Below are positions 15,266 through 22,770 of a stretch of 36,423 nt of DNA, piece by piece (position 1 is the first letter of the stretch; every line of letters begins with the position of its first letter). A model generated the notes under the pieces. That model was not told the origin of the DNA, searched no databases, and saw only the letters and a program-made list of their open reading frames with translations. Source of the stretch: Spirochaetota bacterium. GTDB taxonomy: Bacteria; Spirochaetota; UBA4802; UB4802. The stretch spans positions 1 through 36,423 of the forward strand of contig JARYLT010000018.1 of the NCBI GenBank assembly GCA_029907515.1, read 5' to 3'. The position numbers and the translations under genes were made by a program.

Positions 15266-16803
15266 TTGATAATCTAGCAAGTACAACAAAACTATGCATT
15301 ATACTGCATGCACATCTTCCGTATGTCAGGAATCCTAAAAATACATTGCCCCTGGAAGAAGTATGGTTGTATCAGAATATAGCCGAATGCTATATTCCAC
15401 TGGTACAGATGTGCCAAAGGCTTATTAAAAAACATATACTTCCTTCGATTGCCCTGTCAATAAGTCCCACGTTACTTACCATGTTGCAGCAGCCATACTA
15501 TCACACACGGTTTAGAAAATGGATACATTCAGTTCTTGATGCCAGTACACTACTGAAAAAAAAGAATACAAAGGCTCATAATGCCCTTGATTATTATACA
15601 ACGTTTATAACCAACTCTCTTTCTTTTTTTGACAATATAGATGGGCAATGTGTTAATGCTTTTGGTGAATTTTTATCTAACAATTCCATTGAACTGCTGA
15701 CAACTGCAGGAACACACCCGTTTTTTCCTTTATACAGAACCTATCCGTCATTCCAGAAACTTCAAATCATGGCTGGAATTCATTCATTTTCAGCTAAATT
15801 TGGGAAATCACCGCGTGGGTTCTGGTTACCTGAGTTAGGATACCATGCAGGGATTGACCAGTACCTGCGTCAGAATTCAATAGATTATACCATTGTTAAT
15901 GATACAAGTGTTTTATATGCAAAAAATATTCCACAAACAGGAAATTTTTTTCCGTTAAAAACATATACGGGTCTGGTTTTGTTTCCCCGCGATGCAGTAT
16001 TGTCCATGAAGATATGGTCGGCTAATGAGGGATATCCGGGAAATCCAGCGTACAGGGAATTTCATTACGATGCTATGTATGAATTGCAGGAACTATCGCC
16101 CAATAATGAACATAGACTATTGGGGTTAAAAATTTATGCGATAAGCGGAGGCAACCACAAAGAATATTATGATTACAAGAAAGCACGAGTGGTAGTGCGC
16201 CAGCATGTTGATGATTTTATTGATGCCACACTAAAACGCTCACAAGAGGTTGAACGAATTATCAAACGCAAACCTGTATTTGTATTGCCATTTGATGCAG
16301 AGTTGTTTGGGCACTGGTGGTTTGAAGGTCCGCTGTTTTTAGAAATGCTTCTGGAGACCATAGCTTCCCGCGATGATATTATGTGCGTGATGCCGCAACA
16401 GCTTTTAGATTGTGATATGGAAACATTTGAACCGGTGGAATCGTCATGGGGAAGAGGAAATGATTTTTCAACCTGGTACAATCCAAAGGTGCGCCATACT
16501 GTCGTGAAACTAGAAGAATTACTGTACAGATTTGATAAAGCGCTGTACAGCAATGATGAAGCGTTGCAGCAGTGTGCACGAGAACTTATGCTTGCATCTT
16601 CTTCAGACTGGCAGTTTATGATTTCAACAGGAAGCTATGCAGACTATGCGCGTACGCGCTTTGAGGAACACTCTGCTGCTGCACAAACAATTCTGGATAT
16701 GATTGAAAAGAAGATAACTAATAATAGCTATATCAATAAACGGTTTGAAACATATCCTGTATTTGAACATATAGACTTGCTACTCAGGCTTGTGCAGCAA
16801 TAA
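15262..16803 (+). CDS. GH57 1,4-alpha-glucan branching enzyme
   Basis: 513 residues, the usual length. It transfers alpha-1,4-glucan segments to make alpha-1,6 branches in glycogen. The N-terminal ILHAHLPYVRNP (14-25) is the first conserved GH57 region. GFWLPELGYHAGID (187-199) carries the nucleophile Glu191. FVLPFDAELFGHWWFEGP (340-357) carries the acid/base Asp345, and the C-terminal helical part has SSDWQFMISTG (447-457). These match the TK1436-type branching enzymes rather than amylopullulanases. ATG 15262 overlaps the preceding stop and lacks its own ribosome site, so coupling is expected. Its last 20 bases overlap the end of a convergent AAA-ATPase gene. Confidence 0.9.
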   Translation: MIDNLASTTKLCIILHAHLPYVRNPKNTLPLEEVWLYQNIAECYIPLVQMCQRLIKKHILPSIALSISPTLLTMLQQPYYHTRFRKWIHSVLDASTLLKKKNTKAHNALDYYTTFITNSLSFFDNIDGQCVNAFGEFLSNNSIELLTTAGTHPFFPLYRTYPSFQKLQIMAGIHSFSAKFGKSPRGFWLPELGYHAGIDQYLRQNSIDYTIVNDTSVLYAKNIPQTGNFFPLKTYTGLVLFPRDAVLSMKIWSANEGYPGNPAYREFHYDAMYELQELSPNNEHRLLGLKIYAISGGNHKEYYDYKKARVVVRQHVDDFIDATLKRSQEVERIIKRKPVFVLPFDAELFGHWWFEGPLFLEMLLETIASRDDIMCVMPQQLLDCDMETFEPVESSWGRGNDFSTWYNPKVRHTVVKLEELLYRFDKALYSNDEALQQCARELMLASSSDWQFMISTGSYADYARTRFEEHSAAAQTILDMIEKKITNNSYINKRFETYPVFEHIDLLLRLVQQ

Positions 16804-18055
16804 AACTTTTAACAGTGTGATAGTAGTACTCAAACGGCGGAGGAGACGGGGGCAGATCTTTTATAATAAGCTTTCGTGCCCACCTGCGTTCAGTCTGCTC
16901 ACACAGATCTTTTATTGTTCTGCCTGAAAGTGAGTGGCTGGCTGCTGCAAGTTTATTAAGCTCTTCAGGTGTAAGATGTTTTGCGTAGTTACCAAAAATG
17001 CTTGCACGCTCCTGCTCTCCTGGTAATGGGAAATGGATTGTCTGATCAAATCGTGAAATGAGGGCATGATCTAAATCCTGCTTGCGGTTTGTGGCTCCAA
17101 TCACTATAGTATTGGTGATAGAACCTATGCCATCTAAACGCCGCAAAAGCACCGATAAAATACGACGTGTGGCCTCGTACATATTCTGGTCACGTGAACC
17201 TGCCAGAGAATCGATTTCATCAATGAATAATATTGATCCTCCCAGATCATCGCATGCATCAAAAATAGCTGCTAAGTTCTGTGATGACTGCCCGTACCAT
17301 TTAGACATGATTGATTCCACAGGTACATACACCAGTGGGACCTGAACCTCTTTTGCTATGATACGGGCAACAGTGGTTTTTCCCACGCCAGGAGGCCCTT
17401 CAAAGAGTATTGCTTTGGGCCTGTTTGTTTCAAAGGTTTTGCGGGTGATTTCGGCAATGCTGTCATACACCTTTGGGTTTTTGAGTGGCAGAATTATGGA
17501 TTCGCGTATAGTACGTTTCACTTCCTCATAGCCAGCTATATAATTCCAGTCAAGTCCACCTGCATCTGTATAGACTGATGCCCCATATTTTATAAGCCGT
17601 ATCACGGGATTTTCTTTTGCCTGTGAATAGGCTTTGTTAACCAGTGCAATAAAGCAGTTTATTTCTTCCTGTGAAAGGTTCCCTTTTTTGGTGCATTCAA
17701 TCTTAAAGTTTGTGGTAAGACCCGAAAATTCTATTTTAAGGTTATCAAAGATATTCTCGGTTTTAAAAAGATTTTTATTTAAAGCCTGCACTGCATAATA
17801 GCCATCCGAAAATGCATGGATGCGAATGTGTTCTAAATGGTCTTTAATAATTCCCAAACACTGAATTATGAGTGCATGCGATAGCTCCGGAATTGAAACA
17901 CTGATTTTGGTAAAACCTTTTTCAAAACCAATGTAGGGTTCACTCACGATGGTGTTGCTTTTAATTGACAACTCCTCCAACGCTCGGTTAACCTGTGTTT
18001 TCATCTGGTCAAAAGAAATGGTGTCGGTTTCATTATTCATGGTTGCAATTGCCAT
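16784..18055 (-). CDS. AAA ATPase of the Vps4/katanin/spastin type
   Basis: 423 residues from ATG 18055, supported by AAGGG upstream (a GTG two codons earlier overlaps that site). The first 165 residues are an unassigned N-domain. The AAA module has Walker A EGPPGVGKTT (219-228), pore loop SKWYGQS (251-257), Walker B SILFIDEID (274-282) and an arginine finger region ALISRF (331-336). The pore-loop sequence is that of the meiotic clade, whose eukaryotic members pull apart microtubules or ESCRT polymers. Bacterial members are poorly characterised and probably unfold or disassemble a protein complex chosen by the N-domain. It lies about 30 bases after the SDR gene. The stop overlaps the GH57 gene tail to tail. 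Confidence 0.88.
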   Translation of the reverse strand: MAIATMNNETDTISFDQMKTQVNRALEELSIKSNTIVSEPYIGFEKGFTKISVSIPELSHALIIQCLGIIKDHLEHIRIHAFSDGYYAVQALNKNLFKTENIFDNLKIEFSGLTTNFKIECTKKGNLSQEEINCFIALVNKAYSQAKENPVIRLIKYGASVYTDAGGLDWNYIAGYEEVKRTIRESIILPLKNPKVYDSIAEITRKTFETNRPKAILFEGPPGVGKTTVARIIAKEVQVPLVYVPVESIMSKWYGQSSQNLAAIFDACDDLGGSILFIDEIDSLAGSRDQNMYEATRRILSVLLRRLDGIGSITNTIVIGATNRKQDLDHALISRFDQTIHFPLPGEQERASIFGNYAKHLTPEELNKLAAASHSLSGRTIKDLCEQTERRWARKLIIKDLPPSPPPFEYYYHTVKSFIAAQA

Positions 18056-18085
18056 GTTCACCCTTGTTTTCCATTAAAATAAAAT

Positions 18086-18850
18086 TTAAGCCAGTGCTCC
18101 TCCATCAATGACAATTGTAGATCCGGTAGTATAACTTGCAGCATCAGAAACCAGGTATAGTACAGCTCCAGTCATTTCCTGAGGGGAAGCAACGCGCTTC
18201 ATTGGTATTGTCGGCAGAATCATGTTTAATATTTCCTGATTTTGTGTCATAACTGATGAAAATTTTGTTTCAGTAAGACCTGGCAGGATTGCATTGACAC
18301 GGACATTAAAAGGTGCAAGTTCCTTGGCAAAGGATTTTGTCATGGCAATAACGCCTGCTTTAGTAATTGAATATATTCCCTGAAAAGGTGCTGGACGTAT
18401 TCCATTTATAGAAGCAACATTGACAATGGAACCACCACCATTTTTTATCATGAGATTTGCAGCATACTGACTTGCAAAGAAATAACCTTTTAGGTTTACA
18501 TCCACCGTTTTATCCCATGCATCGGGTGTTGCATGCAAGACATCTCCAAAAAATGGATTGGTTGCGGCATTATTTATCAGTATATCAAGCTTACCGTATT
18601 GTTCCTCAACAACTTTGAATAGATTCTGTATATCTTCTAATTTGCCAATATGGCAGGCAACGGCATGTGCTTTGCCACCCTGTGATTCGATTTCCTGCTG
18701 TACTTTTTTTAAATCTTCAATCTTTCTACTGGTGCAGTAAACGGTAGCACCGTGTGCTGCCAGTGTTTGGGCTATTGCCTGACCAATCCCTCTGCTTGCA
18801 CCAGTTACTATCGCAATTTTGCCAGTCAAATCAAATGTAAGTCTACTCAT
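18086..18850 (-). CDS. Short-chain dehydrogenase/reductase
   Basis: 254 residues, a classical SDR. The NAD(P)-binding motif TGASRGIG is at 16-23 and NNAA at 93-96. The catalytic triad is Ser147, Tyr160 and Lys164 (YSITK). The end reads IDGGALA. An Arg after the cofactor motif (TSRK, about 40-43) suggests NADPH preference. It is related to 3-oxoacyl-ACP reductases and glucose dehydrogenases, so the substrate cannot be given. AAGGAGG just upstream of ATG 18850 is a near-perfect ribosome site. It probably forms an operon with the AAA ATPase, although no common role is evident. Confidence 0.9.
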   Translation of the reverse strand: MSRLTFDLTGKIAIVTGASRGIGQAIAQTLAAHGATVYCTSRKIEDLKKVQQEIESQGGKAHAVACHIGKLEDIQNLFKVVEEQYGKLDILINNAATNPFFGDVLHATPDAWDKTVDVNLKGYFFASQYAANLMIKNGGGSIVNVASINGIRPAPFQGIYSITKAGVIAMTKSFAKELAPFNVRVNAILPGLTETKFSSVMTQNQEILNMILPTIPMKRVASPQEMTGAVLYLVSDAASYTTGSTIVIDGGALA

Positions 18851-19010
18851 ACATCCTCCTTATTTCCATATTGAATATAATCGTATACACCCGTAAATTG
18901 GGGTTTATGTTCGTCAAGTTATTTGTACAGTATAGTACACTGCACATACGGGATATTCAACAATATTTATATGTTGTATGAAAAGTTAACAAAAAAATGT
19001 ATACCACCCA

Positions 19011-19040
19011 TTCATTTTTATATTGCAAAATATGTATAGT
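19011..19040 (+). promoter_or_regulatory. Possible promoter of the acyl-CoA synthetase operon
   Basis: TTCATT (19011-19016), an 18-base spacer and TATAGT (19035-19040), 37 bases before the ATG. The -10 is good and the -35 is weak. Confidence 0.35.
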
Positions 19041-19077
19041 ATGTCGTAATGCAGAAAAAATATAGTGAGGTATCATT

Positions 19078-21219
19078 ATGGGTCCGCTGGAAAAACTTAT
19101 TAATCCTTCATCAATAGCCATTGTGGGCGCAAGCAATAATCCCTTAAAAATGGCTACCATGCACCTTTTAAGTATTATGAAAGATGGATATACAGGAAAA
19201 ATATTTCCTGTTCATCCAAAAGAAGATGTTGTATTTGGGTTAAAAGCATACAAAAGCCCTCTTGATCTTCCTGAAGCTCCTGATTGCGCTATATTTGTAA
19301 TTCCAGCTACAGGTATACCCTCAACACTTGATGCATTTGGGACAATTGGCACAAAGCGTGCAATCATTATCAGTGCTGGCTTTAAAGAAGTTGGTGAAGA
19401 AGGAAGGAAGTTAGAAGAGGAGGTTAAAGCTATTGCTTCAAAGTATGGTATTCGTTTTTTGGGGCCTAATTGTATGGGGTTAATAAATTCAGAAATAGCT
19501 CTCAATACAACAGTCATGGCATATACTGAAAAACCTGGATCCTTAGGATTTGCCTCACAAAGCGGAACATATATAACACAATCAATCATGTATCTGAAAC
19601 ATCACGGGATTCGCTTCAGCAAGGCATTGAGTGTTGGCAATGAAGCAGATATCTCAATTATTGATGCTCTTGAATACTTAGGTAATGACGAACAGACCAG
19701 GGCAATTTCACTGTACATTGAAGGCATACGGGATGTACCACGATTTCTGGAAGTGGCATCGAATATTACCCCTAAAAAGCCGGTTATTGCACAGTATGTT
19801 GGCGGGTCTACTGCTGGTGCACGGGCTGGTTCAAGTCATACCGGTGCAATGGCAGGCCCTGATTATCTGTATGAGGGTCTCTTCAAACAGGCTGGCATAA
19901 TCAGAGTCTATTCTGTTGAGGAACTGTATATGCATGGTCATGTGCTTGCAACACAGCCAAGGCTTAAAGGCAATCGTGTTGGTATTATTACAAACTCAGG
20001 AGGTCCGGGGACATCAATGGCTAACACCTGTGAAAAAGAAGGTTTTACAGTACCTCCATTCAGCCGTCAGTTGCAGGAAAAAATAAAACCAATGATACCA
20101 CCACATGCGCCCGCAGGGAATCCTGTAGATATTACATTTAACCTGGATTTAGATGTGCTGACAATTAAAATACCAGAGCTTGCAATACAAAGTGGAGAGG
20201 TTGATGCCCTATGTATTCATGGTGCATTCAGAAAAGGTTTCATAGAATGTATATTCCCTCATGTGCAGCAGGCATTGCATTTAGATAAACCTGAAGATGT
20301 GTTGGGGTTTTTACCAAGTGATTTGGATACTCCAGGTACTATCCCCTATAAGTATGGTATTCCGATTGTTATGTCATCGTTTTTTGATTATCAGGATGAT
20401 TTTACTGTTGCAATGCAGGAAAAAGGTGTGCCTGTATTTGACAGCCCTGAAAAAGCAGCAAAAGCACTGGCAGTATTATTACGATATAAAGAAGTAACAC
20501 AGCGGCTCCCCTATGAAAAGGTTCCCTTACCAGATGTCAATCCTCAGGCTTCTTCAATCATTCAGAAAGCATTAAAGAATAAACAAAAAGCACTGGATGA
20601 ACATGCTGCAAAAACACTGTTAGCCTTATATGGTATCCCTATTCCTGATGAAACACTTATTGAATCTAAAAAAGAATTAAGTGCTATTGTTGATTCATTG
20701 AAATATCCCGTTGTAATGAAAGCATGTCATCCTGATATAATGCATAAGACTGAAAAGGGGTTGGTAATTCTTCCTGTTAAAGATAGTAATGAGGCAAAAG
20801 TTGCATTTAATGAAATACAAAAGCGTGCAGGGTTTGCAACTCCGGTTTTAGTATATACTATGGTTGAAGGCAAACGGGAATTCATGGCAGGAGCAATACA
20901 TCAGAAAGGATTTGGCAAAGCAGTTCTTTTTGGATTAGGAGGAATTTTCACGGAAGCATTGAAAGATATTACGTTCAGGGTAGCTCCACTTACAAAACGG
21001 GATGCATTTGAGATGATCTATGATATACACGCTAAAACACTGTTAGGCAAATTCAGGAATGAAGAAGAAGTGGATACATCTTCATTGGCTAATCTTCTGT
21101 ACATATTGAGTACTGTGCCATTATTGCACCCAGAAATTTCAGAAATAGATTGCAACCCAATAATTATCAGTGGAAGTAAGCCAGTTGTTATTGATGCTCT
21201 GGTGGTATTGAATAATTAA
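19078..21219 (+). CDS. ADP-forming acetate/acyl-CoA synthetase, alpha-beta fused
   Basis: 713 residues. It interconverts acyl-CoA + ADP + Pi with acid + CoA + ATP and so can make ATP at the end of fermentation. Residues 1-130 are the CoA-binding domain (IAIVGASNNP, 13-22). About 150-460 are the two succinyl-CoA-ligase-like domains, with the phosphohistidine His254 in AGSSHTGAMAG (250-260). About 490-713 is the ATP-grasp half with VVMKACHPDIMHKTEKGL (545-562), FGLGGIFTE (618-626) and EIDCNPI (689-695). No acetyltransferase domain follows. GAGG precedes the ATG. It is first in an operon with a site-2-type protease and a gamma-carbonic-anhydrase-like protein. Substrate range (acetyl, branched or aryl) is not readable. 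Confidence 0.9.
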   Translation: MGPLEKLINPSSIAIVGASNNPLKMATMHLLSIMKDGYTGKIFPVHPKEDVVFGLKAYKSPLDLPEAPDCAIFVIPATGIPSTLDAFGTIGTKRAIIISAGFKEVGEEGRKLEEEVKAIASKYGIRFLGPNCMGLINSEIALNTTVMAYTEKPGSLGFASQSGTYITQSIMYLKHHGIRFSKALSVGNEADISIIDALEYLGNDEQTRAISLYIEGIRDVPRFLEVASNITPKKPVIAQYVGGSTAGARAGSSHTGAMAGPDYLYEGLFKQAGIIRVYSVEELYMHGHVLATQPRLKGNRVGIITNSGGPGTSMANTCEKEGFTVPPFSRQLQEKIKPMIPPHAPAGNPVDITFNLDLDVLTIKIPELAIQSGEVDALCIHGAFRKGFIECIFPHVQQALHLDKPEDVLGFLPSDLDTPGTIPYKYGIPIVMSSFFDYQDDFTVAMQEKGVPVFDSPEKAAKALAVLLRYKEVTQRLPYEKVPLPDVNPQASSIIQKALKNKQKALDEHAAKTLLALYGIPIPDETLIESKKELSAIVDSLKYPVVMKACHPDIMHKTEKGLVILPVKDSNEAKVAFNEIQKRAGFATPVLVYTMVEGKREFMAGAIHQKGFGKAVLFGLGGIFTEALKDITFRVAPLTKRDAFEMIYDIHAKTLLGKFRNEEEVDTSSLANLLYILSTVPLLHPEISEIDCNPIIISGSKPVVIDALVVLNN

Positions 21220-21221
21220 CT

Positions 21222-22163
21222 ATGAATATACAATTGCCATTATCAGTGCGGATACGATTAGTGTTGAAACGCTATTTAGAAGCGCTTAATATGGAACGCA
21301 GAGTGGTGGTTCCTCGCTATGAACCTGATTACAGGCCACAATGGGGTGTTATAATTGTACTTTTTGCTACAACATTTTTAACAACATCAATTGCTGGCTC
21401 TTCGGGAGGTGATACACTTTTAGAAATAATTATTAATGGCTTGCCATTTTCAATTTCTCTTTTAGGGATTTTAATGGCTCATGAAATGGGGCATTATTTT
21501 GCTGCACGCTATTTTAAGGTTATTGCAACACCACCATATTTCATTCCTTTCCCTTCCATTGTAGGCACAATGGGGGCTGTTATTCGCATTAAATCGCCAA
21601 TACCAGACAAGCGTGCATTGTTATATATAGGTGCAATGGGGCCCATTGCTGGTTTTATAATAAGTTGTATAATTTCTATACTAGGGCTGTATCAGTCTAC
21701 AGTACAACCTCTTCCACAACCAGCACCTGATGCTATCGTTCCAGTATTTGGTGATTCATTGCTGTACTATCTTTTTACAAAATTGATTCATGGTACCATT
21801 CCTCCTGGTAGCGATGTTCATCTTTCGCCTCTTGCATGGGCTGGCTGGATTGGCTTTCTGGTTACCAATTTAAACCTTATGCCTATTGGTCAACTTGATG
21901 GTAGCCATGTTATCTATGCATTGTTTGGTGAAAAGCAACGATATGCTGGGTGGGTCTTTTTTGTAGTATTATTCTTTTTAGCAATATTGTGGCCAGGATG
22001 GGCAGTATGGATTATCCTTACCCTTACATTGCTTATGATAGGGCATCCGTTTATTCCTGATGGTAGGCCATTGAATACGTGGGAACGGTGTATGGGATAT
22101 ATGTGTGTGATTATTTTTATTCTTACGTTTATACCGGTTCCGGTAAGTATTTTAGGGCAATAA
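21222..22163 (+). CDS. Site-2 protease family (M50) intramembrane zinc metalloprotease
   Basis: 313 residues with about six or seven membrane helices. Zinc ligands are His87 and His91 in MAHEMGHYFAARYF (catalytic Glu88) and Asp226 in NLMPIGQLDGSH. The stretch PPYFIPFPSIVGTMGAVIRI (104-123) between the motifs is typical of the EGY-like branch of plants, cyanobacteria and many bacteria, not of RseP: no PDZ domain is present. The substrate is unknown. The start lies 2 bases after the synthetase stop with no clear ribosome site, so translation is probably coupled. Confidence 0.9.
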   Translation: MNIQLPLSVRIRLVLKRYLEALNMERRVVVPRYEPDYRPQWGVIIVLFATTFLTTSIAGSSGGDTLLEIIINGLPFSISLLGILMAHEMGHYFAARYFKVIATPPYFIPFPSIVGTMGAVIRIKSPIPDKRALLYIGAMGPIAGFIISCIISILGLYQSTVQPLPQPAPDAIVPVFGDSLLYYLFTKLIHGTIPPGSDVHLSPLAWAGWIGFLVTNLNLMPIGQLDGSHVIYALFGEKQRYAGWVFFVVLFFLAILWPGWAVWIILTLTLLMIGHPFIPDGRPLNTWERCMGYMCVIIFILTFIPVPVSILGQ

Positions 22164-22188
22164 TTATATTCAATATCTGGAGGTATAC

Positions 22189-22713
22189 ATGCCACTGTAT
22201 GAGATTAATGGCAGGAAACCAGTAATAGGTGAGGGAACCTGGATAGCTCCTTCAGCAGAGATCATTGGTGATGTCAGAATTGGCAAGCGCTGCTATATAG
22301 GGTTTGGGGCAATTATACGGGGTGATTATGGCACCATAATAATTGGTGATGAAACCGCCATTGAGGAAGGATGTATGATTCATGCTCGTCCCATGCAACT
22401 GGTACAGATTGGTAATCGCGTAACGGTTGGCCATATGGTTATGATACATGGCTCTATCATCATGGACAATGCTGTGATTGGGATGCATGCAACATTAAGT
22501 GACAATGCTGAGATAGGTGAATGGGCTATTATTGCTGAACATGCTCTGGTAGTAAACAAACAAAAAATTCCCGGTTACAAAGTATACGGTGGTGTACCAG
22601 CAAAAGAGATAGGAGATGTGTTACAGAAGCATATGGATATATGGAATGCCGGCAAGCAGGTATATGTTGATCTGACCTATCAGTACCCTCAATCATTCAA
22701 GCGGATTGATTAA
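22189..22713 (+). CDS. Gamma-carbonic anhydrase-like hexapeptide-repeat protein
   Basis: 174 residues forming a left-handed beta-helix of [LIV]-G-x4 repeats, normally a trimer. The three metal-binding histidines of the gamma class are present: His65 (CMIHARP), His82 (VGHMVMIHG) and His87. RGDYG (44-48) corresponds to the conserved RxDxx segment near the site. PaaY and YrdA proteins share this plan and often have weak or no carbonic anhydrase activity. GGAGG is 6 bases upstream of the ATG. It is last in the operon and followed by a terminator. Confidence 0.85.
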   Translation: MPLYEINGRKPVIGEGTWIAPSAEIIGDVRIGKRCYIGFGAIIRGDYGTIIIGDETAIEEGCMIHARPMQLVQIGNRVTVGHMVMIHGSIIMDNAVIGMHATLSDNAEIGEWAIIAEHALVVNKQKIPGYKVYGGVPAKEIGDVLQKHMDIWNAGKQVYVDLTYQYPQSFKRID

Positions 22714-22717
22714 ATAA

Positions 22718-22750
22718 AAAAGGCGTCGCTATACAACGACGCCTTTTACT
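22718..22750. terminator. Bidirectional rho-independent terminator
   Basis: AAAAGGCGTCG (22718-22728) and CGACGCCTTTT (22737-22747) are exact inverted copies around an 8-base loop, followed by T-rich DNA. It separates the 19078-22713 operon from the convergent oxidoreductase gene. Confidence 0.9.
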
Positions 22751-22770
22751 TTTAGATTCAGAATATTTTC

